The notes: a model not told the origin generated them from the sequence alone. A DNA stretch of 64,000 bases from Deltaproteobacteria bacterium (GCA_029547805.1 JAKPOP010000010.1:124001-188000), one strand, 5' to 3'; positions 26,730 to 39,361 are shown, counted from the stretch's first letter. Made by a program: numbers and translations.

Positions 26730-27671
26730 TCAGAAGAGCCCGGGATCCAGAGGAGGGGCCAGCACCTCGGCCTCGAGCCCCAGGTCGGCCAGTTGCCGGC
26801 GCAATCTCGGTGCCCCGGGTCCCCAGAGGACCAGCCGGGCCGCCCTGACGACCCGGACCAGCCGGGCCAGCGCGACCGGTCCACCGCCGAACACCACCCG
26901 CAACGACCGGATTCCCCCCCGGAAGCCGGCCTCCGGGACCGGTCGGTCCCCGGAGGCGATCCAGAGGGCCATGGCCCTCGGCGGCAGGGGGTCCCGGCCA
27001 TCCCAGGCCCGGACCGGCGGCAGGTCCAGTCTCTGTCGCCTCCCAACCCGGCACAAGGCCGGAATCCTTGCAGGAACCCCGATGGGGTCGGTGGTTTGCC
27101 CCAGGCGTTGCAGCACCCGGAGGGCACTTCCGGGTCCCTCGACCACCAGGCAGATGGCCTCGCCACGATCCCGGGCCTCCGATTCGAGGCCCGGGAGCCT
27201 CGCCTCGGGGACCTCCTCGGCGACCTCGACCCCCGGGGGCATCGGGACGGGGTCCCGGGCCCCGACGAGCAGGGTGCCCACGGATCGCCCCGGTTCCGAT
27301 CCCCAGTGCTCCACCAGGGAGTCCTCGTCCCCCTCCCGCAGGTACAGCAGGCGCGCCGATCCCCGTTCCACCCACAGGCACGAGGCCCCCGGAGTGCCGC
27401 CGGTGGGCTCGGCGGCCAGTCGCAGCCTCCCGAGCCCGAGGGTGCCCACCAGGGGCAGGGCCCGGGCGCCGGGACGCAGCACCCCCAGCAGCCCCAGCAT
27501 CTCTGGACGGCACAGGACCTGGCCCCGAAGTCGTCGGCGTCCCAGGGCGTCCAGCGAGGACAAGAACCCCACCCCCGGACCGGGCCAGGCGTCGAACCAG
27601 AGGGGGCTTCCCCGGAGGCGGACCCCCGGACCGGAAGGGGACCACTCCAGTTCGATGTCCCCGGGCGTCAT
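26730..27671 (-). CDS. Degenerate metallo-beta-lactamase-like (RNA-exonuclease-type) protein
   Basis: A 313-residue cytoplasmic-looking protein. Its order of elements resembles the beta-CASP/YSH1-like exonucleases: an N-terminal PLWFDAWPGPGVGFLSSLDAL where the family has 'FVSHAHxDH', a later LGRLRLAAEPTGGTPGASCLWVE where it has 'L.PAGHxxGSa', and ARLLYLREGD in place of 'vlytGD'. All zinc-binding His are absent, so it should not be a metal hydrolase. The homology is a pattern-level inference and a wholly different fold is possible. It lies 22 bp after pilS in the same orientation, so it is probably the last gene of the pil operon. GGGAGG precedes the ATG. Confidence 0.6.
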   Translation of the reverse strand: MTPGDIELEWSPSGPGVRLRGSPLWFDAWPGPGVGFLSSLDALGRRRLRGQVLCRPEMLGLLGVLRPGARALPLVGTLGLGRLRLAAEPTGGTPGASCLWVERGSARLLYLREGDEDSLVEHWGSEPGRSVGTLLVGARDPVPMPPGVEVAEEVPEARLPGLESEARDRGEAICLVVEGPGSALRVLQRLGQTTDPIGVPARIPALCRVGRRQRLDLPPVRAWDGRDPLPPRAMALWIASGDRPVPEAGFRGGIRSLRVVFGGGPVALARLVRVVRAARLVLWGPGAPRLRRQLADLGLEAEVLAPPLDPGLF

Positions 27672-27693
27672 GGGGCCCTCCCGCGATGCCGGA

Positions 27694-29436
27694 TCACGCC
27701 AGGGGCAGCCGCACCTCGAACTCGGTCCGCAACCCCGGCACGCTGCGGACCGTCACGTCCCCCCGGTGCTCCTGGCAGGCCTGCTTCACGATCGCCAGCC
27801 CCAGGCCGGTACCCCGGGCCTTGGTGGTGAAGAAGGCGTCAAAGACCCTGGGAAGGTCCTCCGGGGGAATGCCCGGCCCGTTGTCGATCACCCGGACCAC
27901 CGCAACCGACGGGTTGACGCCCCGATCGACCCCCATCCGGATCTCGACCTCGCCAGGACGATCGAGGGCCTCCACGGCGTTCTTGCACAGGTTCAGGAAG
28001 ATGCGATAGAGGCGATGGCGGTCCCCCGGCACGACGACCCCGGGTTCCAGGTCCATCCGAATGTGGTGCAGGCTCGCCTGGGGCATTCCCCGGACCACCT
28101 CCGCCACTTCCGACAGGAGGTCTCCCAGGTCCACCTCGGTCCACTCGCCGGTCCGGGGCCGCGCGTAGTCCAGGAGTTCGGTGATCCACTCGTTGAGCCG
28201 GTCGATCTCCCGGATCATGATCTCCAGCGGACGCTGCTCCTCGGCCTCCCCGGAACGGGAGGCCTGGATCATCTGGGCCGATGCGGAGATCGCGGCCAGG
28301 GGGTTGCGAATCTCGTGGGCCACGACCGCCGCCAGTTTCCCGATCACCGCCAGGCGTTCCTCGGCCTTCCGCTGCTCCTCCAGGCGTCGGACATGGGTGA
28401 CGTCGGCGAGATCCAGGATGCGCCCGATGGGCTCCCCCATGCGGTCCATGAGCGGCGAGACCCCGACCTGAAGCCATCGATCCGATCCGTCCGCCGCCAC
28501 GCACCGAAAATCGAAGGGGCCCGCTCCCCGTTCCACCAGGGGACGCAGGTCCGGCACCAGGTCGAAGAGGACCCGTCCCCGGGAGTTGCGCATGTCCAGC
28601 CCCAGCAACTGCTCCGCGGCTCGGTTGATGTGCAGCACCCGGTCGTCCAGGCGACAGGTGATCACCCCATTGTTCAGGGAGGCCAGGATCGACTCGTGGA
28701 GCTGGCGCAGGTCCTCCAGGCTGGTCCGGTAGCGCTCCCGCTGCAGGTCCGCCCGGCGCATCTGGGCCAGCAGGAATCCCGACAGGACCCCGATGCTCAC
28801 AAAGGCCACGAGGTTCAACGCCAGGGAATAGAGGACCGAAGACGCCGTGCCCCGGGCCAGCACTCCCCCGAGGAATCCCGGAATCGCCACGGCCCCCAGT
28901 TCCAGGGCTGCGATCATCCCCATCAACACCGCGGACAGCCCGATTGCGAACCAGGTCCCGGTCCTCCCGGCGAGAATGCCCGCCACGATGATGTTGAGGG
29001 AAAAGAAGAACGTGAAGGCCGACCCGGTGCCGCCGGTGGCGGCCACCAGCATGGCCGACAGGAGGCCGTCCTGGACCGATTGGGCCATCGCGACGATCAG
29101 GAGTCCCCGGTGAGTCCGGACGGCCATGAGGATCGGAAACCAGATCGCCGCCGGCACCAGCCAGATCAGGGCGACCCGCATGAGCGTGCCCCGGACGACC
29201 TCCAGCAAGGACCCTCCCGTGCCCCGGCCAAAGAAGGCGGTCGCCGCCACCAGCACCAGCAGGCTCGCGATCCGCAGCCAGGACATCCACAGGAGTTTCC
29301 GCCGCAGGCCCGCAACGACCCAGGGCGCCCGGGGGTCGTCCAGGCGCCCGAGGTGAGACGCCTCGGACAGGATCGCCGGGGTGTAGTCGTGACCGCCGGA
29401 AGGGGACATCCCGGGCCGTGGGGATTCGGACGCCAC
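27694..29436 (-). CDS. pilS: PilS-type sensor histidine kinase
   Basis: A 580-residue membrane kinase starting at GTG, three bases after the pilC stop. About six hydrophobic segments between residues 48 and 215 form the sensor region. A PAS domain (about 240-350, HESILASLNNGVITCRLDDRVLHINRAAEQLLG) precedes the kinase core: H-box VVAHEIRNPL, N-box NLCKNAVEAL, DNGPGIP, FTTKARGTGLGL. In known systems PilS senses pilin and phosphorylates the NtrC-type regulator PilR; no pilR is adjacent here. The N-terminus has GGHDYTPA, a string shared with the PilB N-terminus. Confidence 0.88.
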   Translation of the reverse strand: MASESPRPGMSPSGGHDYTPAILSEASHLGRLDDPRAPWVVAGLRRKLLWMSWLRIASLLVLVAATAFFGRGTGGSLLEVVRGTLMRVALIWLVPAAIWFPILMAVRTHRGLLIVAMAQSVQDGLLSAMLVAATGGTGSAFTFFFSLNIIVAGILAGRTGTWFAIGLSAVLMGMIAALELGAVAIPGFLGGVLARGTASSVLYSLALNLVAFVSIGVLSGFLLAQMRRADLQRERYRTSLEDLRQLHESILASLNNGVITCRLDDRVLHINRAAEQLLGLDMRNSRGRVLFDLVPDLRPLVERGAGPFDFRCVAADGSDRWLQVGVSPLMDRMGEPIGRILDLADVTHVRRLEEQRKAEERLAVIGKLAAVVAHEIRNPLAAISASAQMIQASRSGEAEEQRPLEIMIREIDRLNEWITELLDYARPRTGEWTEVDLGDLLSEVAEVVRGMPQASLHHIRMDLEPGVVVPGDRHRLYRIFLNLCKNAVEALDRPGEVEIRMGVDRGVNPSVAVVRVIDNGPGIPPEDLPRVFDAFFTTKARGTGLGLAIVKQACQEHRGDVTVRSVPGLRTEFEVRLPLA

Positions 29437-29439
29437 GGT

Positions 29440-30660
29440 CTATTTCCCAGTCCCGGAGAGGTTGTCGGCCATCGAGAAGATCGGCAGGTACATCGCGATC
29501 AGCACGAAGCCCACCATGCCGCCGATGACGATCATCAGCATCGGCTCGATCATGGACGTCAGGGCCTCCACCGAGGCATCCACCTCGTCGTCGTAGAAGT
29601 CCGCGATCTTGGTCAGCATCACGTCCATCGCGCCGGTGGACTCGCCGACGGCAATCATCTGGACCACCATCTTCGGGAAGATCCTGGCCTCATCCAGCGG
29701 GCCCGCAATGTTCTTTCCCTCGGCCACCTTGGACCGGGTGTACTGGATCCCCTTCTCGATCACCCGGTTGCCCGCGGACCGGGCCACGACGTCCAGGCCG
29801 TCCAGGATCGGGACGCCCGAGGAGACGAGGGTCCCGAGGGTCCGGGTGAACCGGGCGATGGAGGACTTCTGCACCAGGGTGCCGATGACCGGGATCTTCA
29901 GCAGCAGCAGGTCCAGCAGGTAGGCCCCGGTCTTGCTCCGCTTGAACAGCACGAACCCGACGATCACCGCCGTGGCCACCAGGGCAAACCACGGGACGTT
30001 GTGCAGGAACTTGTTCGAGAGGTTCACCACGAACTGCGTCAAGGCCGGCAGTTCCCGGTTGCCGACGCCCTTGAAGATGCCCGCCATCGACGGGATCACC
30101 TTGCCCAGCAACAGCACCAATGTCCCGCCTGCGGCGATCAGGACGAAGGAGGGATATTTCAACGCCCCCTGGACCTTCTGCCGGAGTTTCATGGATTTCT
30201 CGGTGTAGGAGGCCAGGCGGTTCAGGATCGTGTCCAGGATGCCGCCGACCTCGCCGGCCTGGACCAGGGAGATGAAGAGGGTGTCGAAGACCTTGGGGTG
30301 CTTCTTCAGGGCATCGGCGAGCGTCGAACCCTGCTCCACCTGGCCCTTCACCGAGAGGATCACCTTCTTGAACTGGGGATCGGGCTCCTGGCTCCCGAGG
30401 ATGTCCAGGCACTGCACCAGGGGCAGGCCCGCGTCGATCATGGTGGCCAGCTGCCGGGTGAAGACCACCAGGGTCTTGGTCTTGACCCCACCCAGGCTCG
30501 GGAGCGTGATCTCGATCTGTCCCCAGGCCCGGGAGACCTTGGTCGGCTGGACCCCGGAGGCCCGGACCCGGGCCTCGGCCTCGGCCAGGTTGGAGGCCTC
30601 CACGGTCCCCTTCCGGAACTGCCCCTCCCGGGTCGTTCCTTCATACTGGAACTTCGCCAT
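29440..30660 (-). CDS. pilC: Type IV pilus inner-membrane platform protein PilC
   Basis: A 406-residue T2SSF-family protein: cytoplasmic N-terminal region with KFQYEGTTREGQFRKGTVEA, two T2SSF domains (about 70-195 and 270-395) and membrane segments near 170-190, 220-240 and 375-395. It shows characteristic FTRQLATMIDAGLPLVQCL and ARFTRTLGTLVSSGVPILDGL motifs and the C-terminal VGFVLIAMYLPIFSMAD. It transmits the action of PilB and PilT ATPases to the growing pilus. It sits between pilT (40 bp) and pilS (3 bp). Confidence 0.95.
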   Translation of the reverse strand: MAKFQYEGTTREGQFRKGTVEASNLAEAEARVRASGVQPTKVSRAWGQIEITLPSLGGVKTKTLVVFTRQLATMIDAGLPLVQCLDILGSQEPDPQFKKVILSVKGQVEQGSTLADALKKHPKVFDTLFISLVQAGEVGGILDTILNRLASYTEKSMKLRQKVQGALKYPSFVLIAAGGTLVLLLGKVIPSMAGIFKGVGNRELPALTQFVVNLSNKFLHNVPWFALVATAVIVGFVLFKRSKTGAYLLDLLLLKIPVIGTLVQKSSIARFTRTLGTLVSSGVPILDGLDVVARSAGNRVIEKGIQYTRSKVAEGKNIAGPLDEARIFPKMVVQMIAVGESTGAMDVMLTKIADFYDDEVDASVEALTSMIEPMLMIVIGGMVGFVLIAMYLPIFSMADNLSGTGK

Positions 30661-30700
30661 CCGGAGTCCTCCTGCCCGGCCGGGCCGCCCGTTCCAGCCC

Positions 30701-31828
30701 TCAGAGACCGGCCTGGGCCATCATGTTCTGCAACTCCTCCAGGTCCCCCGCCCGCAACAGGGCCTCGTCCTTCGTGATCAGCCGCTCCTTCACCAGGCGC
30801 AGCAGGCTCTGGTTCAGGGTCTGCATCCCGGACCGCCCCTGGCCCATCTGCATCTGGGAGTAGATCTGGTGGATCTTCCCCTCCCGGATCAGGTTCCGGA
30901 CCGCCGGCGTCGGCATCAGGAGTTCCAGGGCCATCACCCGCCCCCGGCCGTCCATCCGGGGCAGCAACTGCTGGCACAGGATCCCCTCGATCACGAAGGC
31001 GAACTGACCCCGCACCCGCTCCTGCTGCTCCACCGGGAAGAGGTCCATCACCCGGTTGATCGTCTGGGCCGCCGAGTTGGTGTGCAGGGTCGAGAGCACC
31101 AGGTGCCCCGTCTCGGACAGGCGCAGCGCCGTCTCCATCGTCTCGGTGTCCCGGATCTCGCCCACGAGCACGACGTCCGGGTCCTGCCGCATCACGTAGC
31201 GCAGCGCATCGGAGAAGGTCTGGGTGTCGGACCCCACCTCCCGCTGGTTCACAATGCAGTTCTTGTGGGTGTGCAGGAACTCGATGGGGTCCTCGATCGT
31301 GATGATGTGGCCACGCCGGCGCTGATTGATCAGGTCGATCATCGAGGCCAGCGTGGTGGACTTCCCGGACCCGGTGGGTCCCGTGACCAGGATCAGGCCC
31401 CGGGGCCGGTCCACCAGCTGGTAGATCGCCGACGGCAGGCCCAGTTCCTCGAAAGTCAGGATGCGGGTGGGGATCTGCCGCAACGCCCCGGCGATGCTGC
31501 CCCGCTGGCGGAAGAAATTGGCCCGGAACCGGCTCACTCCCTTCCACTGGAACGACAGGTCGATCTCGTTGCGCTCCTCGAAACGCTTCTTCTGGCTCTC
31601 GGTCAGGATCGAGTAGGCCAGTCGCTGGGTGTCCGCTGGCGTCAGGGGCGGGACCTTCACCGGGTAGAGGTTGCCGTCCACCCGGAGGTGAGGCGGCGTC
31701 CCGACCGTGAGGTGGAGGTCCGAGGCCCCCTTCTCGACCATCACCTGGAGCAGTGCATGGATTTCCAGGACCGGTGTCCCGGGCGGCGGGCTCTGGGACT
31801 TCGGGGTGGAAGGCCCTGGGGAATTCAT
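30701..31828 (-). CDS. pilT: Pilus retraction ATPase PilT
   Basis: A 375-residue protein with Walker A GPTGSGKSTT (about 152), the Asp box ITIEDPIEFLH, Walker B DPDVVLVGEIRD, the His box LSTLHTNSAAQTI and the C-terminal AIRNLIREGKI-like element (AVRNLIREGKIHQIYSQM), which is diagnostic of PilT against PilB. It powers depolymerisation of type IV pili for twitching. It starts 12 bp after pilB. Confidence 0.96.
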   Translation of the reverse strand: MNSPGPSTPKSQSPPPGTPVLEIHALLQVMVEKGASDLHLTVGTPPHLRVDGNLYPVKVPPLTPADTQRLAYSILTESQKKRFEERNEIDLSFQWKGVSRFRANFFRQRGSIAGALRQIPTRILTFEELGLPSAIYQLVDRPRGLILVTGPTGSGKSTTLASMIDLINQRRRGHIITIEDPIEFLHTHKNCIVNQREVGSDTQTFSDALRYVMRQDPDVVLVGEIRDTETMETALRLSETGHLVLSTLHTNSAAQTINRVMDLFPVEQQERVRGQFAFVIEGILCQQLLPRMDGRGRVMALELLMPTPAVRNLIREGKIHQIYSQMQMGQGRSGMQTLNQSLLRLVKERLITKDEALLRAGDLEELQNMMAQAGL

Positions 31829-31840
31829 GGTCCTCCCTGG

Positions 31841-33664
31841 TCAGTCGGCGCGGGTCACCCGGAGCACCTCCTCGATGGTGGTGACGCCGGCCTTCACCTT
31901 CGCCAGACCCGCCTGGCGCAGTGACATCATCCCCAGCCGCATGGCCTCCCGCTTCAGTTCCACTGCCGAGAAGCCCTGGAGGATGGCCTCCTTGATCTCG
32001 TCCCCGACGGGCATCACCTCGTAGATGCCGCTCCGGCCCTTGTAGCCCGTCTCGTTGCAGACACGGCATCCCCGGCCCTTCATCGGGACGACGCTCTTCG
32101 CCTCCTTTTCCGAGAACCCGATCTGCATCAGGACCTCCGGCGAGACCGGGGCCGGTTCCTTGCACTCCTTGCAGATCTTTCGGACCAGTCGCTGGGCCAG
32201 GACCAGGATCAGCGAGGCCGTCACCAGGAACGGCTCGATGCCCATGTTCAGCAGCCGATTGATCGTCGAGGGGGCGTCGTTGGTGTGCAGCGTCGAGAGC
32301 ACCAGGTGCCCCGTCAGGGCGGCCTTGACCGCTGTCTCCGCCGTCTCGAAGTCCCGGATCTCCCCGACCATGATGATGTCCGGGTCCTGCCGGAGGAAGG
32401 ACCGCAGCGCCGCGGCGAAGGTCAGCCCGATCTCCTCCCGGACGTGCACCTGGTTGATCCCCGGGATGTTCATCTCGACCGGGTCCTCGGCGGTGGAGAT
32501 GTTCTCGGTCGTGGTGTTCAGTTCCGTCAGGGCCGAGTAGAGCGTCGTGGACTTTCCGGACCCCGTCGGACCGGTGACCAGCACCATGCCCCAGGGCTGG
32601 TGGATGGCCTCCCGGAACTGCCGCAGGGGGACCTCCTCGAATCCGATGGCCGCCAGGTCCAGTTTCAGGGCGCTCTTGTCCAGGACTCGGGCGACCACCT
32701 TCTCCCCGAAAAGGCAGGGGAGGATGCTGATTCGGAAGTCGACCTCCTTCTCCTTGCCCATCACGAGCCGGATCCGGCCGTCCTGGGGCAGACGGCGCTC
32801 GGCGATGTCCAGTTCCGCCATGATCTTGATGCGGGAGACGATGGCATTGCGCAGGCGCATCGGCGGGCGCATCACCTCGTAGAGCACGCCGTCCATCCGG
32901 TAGCGGACCCGGAAGTCCTTCTCGTAGGCCTCGATGTGGATGTCCGAGGCCCCGCGCTTCACCGCATCCACCAGGATCATGTTGACGAGCCGGACGACCG
33001 GGGCCTCCTCGGTGGCCTTCGCCAGTTCCGTGAGGTCCACCTGCTCGTCCTTCACCACGTCGATCCGGCCCGGTTCCTCCTCCCCCTCGATCTCCTCGAA
33101 GAGGGACTTCAGGCGCTCGTCGTGCTGAGTGGTTCCGTAGTACCGCTCGATGGCCTTCCGGATGGACGTCTCCGACGCGACGAGGACCTCGACGTTGAGT
33201 CCCGTCAGGAACTTCAGGTCGTCCATCGCGTAGATGTTTCCCGGGTCGCTCATCGCCACGATCAGCGTCGAACCCTGGCGCATGATCGGCATCAGGACAT
33301 GGCGCTCGGCCACCTCCCGGGGCACCAGTTTGACGGCCTCCTCGCTGACGTCGGCCTCGTCGAGGTTGATCGACGGGACCCCGTACTGGCGGGACAGGAA
33401 ACTGATGAGGTGACTCTCTTCGAGGTAGCCCAGTTTCGCCAGCGTGTAGCCCAGGTTCTCGCCATCCTGCTGGACCCGCTGGGCGTCCTGCAACTGGCTC
33501 AGGTTGATCAGTTTCTCCCGGAGGAGCAGTTCCCCCAGGCTGCTCCCGGGGCCCCCGACCCGGGCCGGGGTGTAGTCCCCCCCGCCCCCGACACGGGAGG
33601 GCAGCCGATCGGTCGTCCGGGACGAGGCTTCATCCTTCGTGGGATCCCTGGGGTCTTCCGGCAT
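31841..33664 (-). CDS. pilB: Pilus extension ATPase PilB
   Basis: A 607-residue protein; ATG 33664 is taken over the longer ORF-track start because a promoter and GGAGAGAGG lie just before it. The N-terminal MshEN-like domain (about 45-190, LGELLLREKLINLSQLQDAQ; repeated LGYLEESHLISFLSRQYGVPSI) can bind c-di-GMP in relatives. The ATPase core has Walker A GPTGSGKSTT (about 364), Walker B PDIIMVGEIRD and His box LSTLHTNDAPSTI, and a tetra-Cys zinc site (CKECKEPA...CRVCNETG). It drives pilus assembly. A GGGGDYTPA string occurs near residue 27. Confidence 0.96.
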   Translation of the reverse strand: MPEDPRDPTKDEASSRTTDRLPSRVGGGGDYTPARVGGPGSSLGELLLREKLINLSQLQDAQRVQQDGENLGYTLAKLGYLEESHLISFLSRQYGVPSINLDEADVSEEAVKLVPREVAERHVLMPIMRQGSTLIVAMSDPGNIYAMDDLKFLTGLNVEVLVASETSIRKAIERYYGTTQHDERLKSLFEEIEGEEEPGRIDVVKDEQVDLTELAKATEEAPVVRLVNMILVDAVKRGASDIHIEAYEKDFRVRYRMDGVLYEVMRPPMRLRNAIVSRIKIMAELDIAERRLPQDGRIRLVMGKEKEVDFRISILPCLFGEKVVARVLDKSALKLDLAAIGFEEVPLRQFREAIHQPWGMVLVTGPTGSGKSTTLYSALTELNTTTENISTAEDPVEMNIPGINQVHVREEIGLTFAAALRSFLRQDPDIIMVGEIRDFETAETAVKAALTGHLVLSTLHTNDAPSTINRLLNMGIEPFLVTASLILVLAQRLVRKICKECKEPAPVSPEVLMQIGFSEKEAKSVVPMKGRGCRVCNETGYKGRSGIYEVMPVGDEIKEAILQGFSAVELKREAMRLGMMSLRQAGLAKVKAGVTTIEEVLRVTRAD

Positions 33665-33711
33665 CGAAATCGTCCTCTCTCCGGGTGGCCAGGAGCCTCC
33701 TGTGGCCATTG

Positions 33712-33741
33712 ATGGTACGTGCGGAAAGGGCTTGAAGTCAA
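33712..33741 (-). promoter_or_regulatory. Sigma-70 promoter of the pilBTCS operon
   Basis: On the minus strand TTGACT, an 18-bp spacer and TACCAT; the leader is about 40 bases and contains an imperfect CAGGAG-GCT-CCTG inverted repeat. Confidence 0.55.
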
Positions 33742-33767
33742 GAATCTCCGGGGATCCCGACCTGGCC

Positions 33768-33823
33768 GGCGGCAGGGGGATTCGCCGCCGCGATGGCCCC
33801 TCCGCCCTGCATCGGAGGGCGGA
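33768..33823 (-). terminator. Two hairpins after the nifJ-DHOD operon
   Basis: GGCGGC...GCCGCC (33768-33789) and TCCGCCCT...AGGGCGGA (33801-33823) are both strong stems between the DHOD-like stop and the pilB promoter. Neither has a T run, so any termination would be factor-assisted or limited. Confidence 0.4.
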
Positions 33824-33839
33824 CCCCGAGACTCCCCTG

Positions 33840-34838
33840 CTAGGCGATCCCACGCCAGGAGTTCAGGATCTTCAGGTAGTTCCCCCGCTCGTAGGCCGAG
33901 GGGTCCGCGACCCGGGCCAGGCTCATGGCCCCCTGCATCTGCGTCACGGACTCGTAGTCGTGGTCCGCCATCCACTTCGTCAGGCCCTCGATCAGCGTCG
34001 CGGCCTCTCCGGGTCCTCTTCGAAGCAACGCCGAGACCACCTGGACCGCCCGGGCGCCGGCCATGAGGCTCTTCACCACGTCCACCGCGTCGTGGACGCC
34101 CCCGGTGACGGCCAGGTCCGCCGGGACCCGCCCGAACAGCAGGGCGAGCCAGCGCAACCGGAGCAGCAATTCCGCCGGCGTCGAGAGGCGCAGGGACGGC
34201 TCCACCTCCAGGCGCTCCACGTCGATGTCGGGCTGGTAGAAGCGGTTGAACAGGACGATCCCGTCGGCCCCCGCCGCTGCCAGCCGGGAGGCGAAGTTCC
34301 CGAGGGCGGTGTAGAAGGGCGAGATCTTCACGGCCACGGGGATCGTGACCGCTGCCTTCACCGACCGGACCACCTCCAGGGCCTGGGCCTCGACCTCCTC
34401 GGGGGACTCGTCGGGGCTCCCGGCGACCCGATAGAGGTTCAGTTCCAGGGCGTCGGCTCCGGCCTGCTGGATCAGGCGGGCATGGTCCGTCCAGCCCTTC
34501 CCCGTGATCCCGTTCAGGCTGCCGATCACGGGGCAGGTGACCGCCTGCTTCACCTTCCGGACCTGCTCCAGGTAGTTCTCGGGCCCCAGGCGATACTCCG
34601 CGGGCTCCGGGAGGTAGGAACGAGCCTCTGCAAAGGACTCCGCCACCAGTTCCCGGTCCAGGTGGTCGGTCCACTGCTCCTGGAGCAGTTGCTCCTCGAA
34701 GAGGCTGTGCATCACGATGGCCCCGACGCGGGCCTCCTCAAGACGCCGCACCGCGTCCAGGTCATCCACCAGCGGACTCGCCCCGACCACGATGGGGTTG
34801 CGCAACTCGATCCCCAGGTAGTTCGTCTTCAGGTCCAT
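33840..34838 (-). CDS. Dihydroorotate dehydrogenase-like FMN protein paired with NifJ
   Basis: A 332-residue TIM-barrel protein starting at ATG 34838 after GAGGAGGAG. DHOD-family elements are MDLKTNYLGIELRNPIVVGASPL, ALELNLYRV, VPVAVKISPF, GADGIVLFNRFY and AVTGGVHDAVDVVKSLMAGA (FMN phosphate site). The normal catalytic Cys/Ser loop of pyrimidine DHODs is not obvious. This lineage is commonly annotated 'dihydroorotate dehydrogenase-like' and found beside nifJ, as here (19 bp gap), so it may work with ferredoxin or pyruvate metabolism rather than pyrimidine synthesis. Confidence 0.85.
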   Translation of the reverse strand: MDLKTNYLGIELRNPIVVGASPLVDDLDAVRRLEEARVGAIVMHSLFEEQLLQEQWTDHLDRELVAESFAEARSYLPEPAEYRLGPENYLEQVRKVKQAVTCPVIGSLNGITGKGWTDHARLIQQAGADALELNLYRVAGSPDESPEEVEAQALEVVRSVKAAVTIPVAVKISPFYTALGNFASRLAAAGADGIVLFNRFYQPDIDVERLEVEPSLRLSTPAELLLRLRWLALLFGRVPADLAVTGGVHDAVDVVKSLMAGARAVQVVSALLRRGPGEAATLIEGLTKWMADHDYESVTQMQGAMSLARVADPSAYERGNYLKILNSWRGIA

Positions 34839-34857
34839 CGGTCTCCTCCTCGCCCGT

Positions 34858-38445
<3,588 letters not shown>

Positions 38446-38533
38446 CGAAGACTCCTGCGTGGCGGGCCACCGGGGCACGCCTTGAGGTTTCCCTTGCGGA
38501 ATCGAAGACTTGTCGGTTCCGCGACCGGGGCGG

Positions 38534-38562
38534 AGTCTATGGGCCGCCCCCCGGGAAGTCAA
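38534..38562 (-). promoter_or_regulatory. Sigma-70 promoter of nifJ
   Basis: On the minus strand TTGACT, a 17-bp spacer and TAGACT. The leader is about 80 bases and contains a second copy of AGTCTTCGAT, the string that also runs into the nifJ start codon. Confidence 0.6.
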
Positions 38563-38628
38563 GACGAAAAGCCGGCCGATCCCCGCCATCTGCCGTTCCC
38601 GGGACTTCGGGGGCACGACGATCGGTTC

Positions 38629-38656
38629 TTGGGAATGGCTCCGGGTGGGATACAAT
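38629..38656 (+). promoter_or_regulatory. Sigma-70 promoter of maf
   Basis: TTGGGA, a 16-bp spacer and TACAAT, with a leader of about 27 bases to ATG 38690 that carries GGAGGAGAG. Confidence 0.5.
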
Positions 38657-38689
38657 GCCCCCGGTCCCGACCTCGGCGGAGGAGAGCGG

Positions 38690-39346
38690 ATGCCCGGTCA
38701 ACTGGTCCTTGCATCGGCGTCGCCCAGGAGGCGCGAACTGCTGGAGAAGGTCGGCTTCTCGGTCAAGGCGATGCCGATCCACATCGACGAGGAGCCTCGT
38801 CCCGAGGAGGCCCCGGAGACCTACGTGAAGCGGATGGCCAGGACCAAGGTCCTCTCGGTGGTGGAACGGATCCAGCAGACCCTCTACCCCACCGAGGCCG
38901 AGGCCCAGCGCCTCCGGTCGGGCCTCATGCGGGAGACGCCGCTCCGGTGGGTCCTCGGTGCCGACACGACGGTGGTGATGGACGGGAACCGGACCTGCGG
39001 CAAGCCTCGGGACCACGAGGAGGCCGTCGAGATCCTGTCGGCCCTCGCAGGGCAGGAGCACTGTGTGATCACGGGGTTCTGCCTCTACGACATGCGCAAG
39101 TCCAAGGAGGGCCTCCAGGCCGTCACAACCATCGTCCGCATGAAACCGATGTCCCGGGTGGAGATCGAGAAGTACCTCTCGGTGGGCGAATCGATGGACA
39201 AGGCCGGCGCCTACGCGATCCAGGGCGTGGGGGCCTACCTGGTGGAACAGATCTCCGGGTCCTACACCAACGTGGTGGGACTCCCCCTCTGCCAGGTGGT
39301 CGAGATGATGACCGAGATGGGAGCCACCGACGTGCTGCCCTTCTGA
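38690..39346 (+). CDS. maf: Maf/YhdE-family nucleoside triphosphate pyrophosphatase
   Basis: A 218-residue cytosolic protein; ATG 38690 follows GGAGGAGAG. Family motifs are LVLASASPRRRELL (phosphate loop), the acidic GADTTVVMDG, GKPRDHEEA, and the C-terminal GAYAIQGVGAYLVEQISGSYTNVVGLPL. Maf proteins hydrolyse dTTP, UTP or modified nucleotides as house-cleaning enzymes and affect division when overexpressed. It is somewhat longer than the usual 190-200 residues because of an insertion after MARTKVLSVVER (IQQTLYPTEAEAQRLRSG). It leads a four-gene plus-strand run. Confidence 0.92.
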   Translation: MPGQLVLASASPRRRELLEKVGFSVKAMPIHIDEEPRPEEAPETYVKRMARTKVLSVVERIQQTLYPTEAEAQRLRSGLMRETPLRWVLGADTTVVMDGNRTCGKPRDHEEAVEILSALAGQEHCVITGFCLYDMRKSKEGLQAVTTIVRMKPMSRVEIEKYLSVGESMDKAGAYAIQGVGAYLVEQISGSYTNVVGLPLCQVVEMMTEMGATDVLPF

Positions 39347-39361
39347 GGAGGCCCCCGGGAG

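Noticed and set aside
26971-30777. 1268-residue plus-strand ORF over the pil operon
   Set aside because: Shadow of pilC, pilS and the MBL-like gene on the other strand; composition typical of the antisense of high-GC genes.
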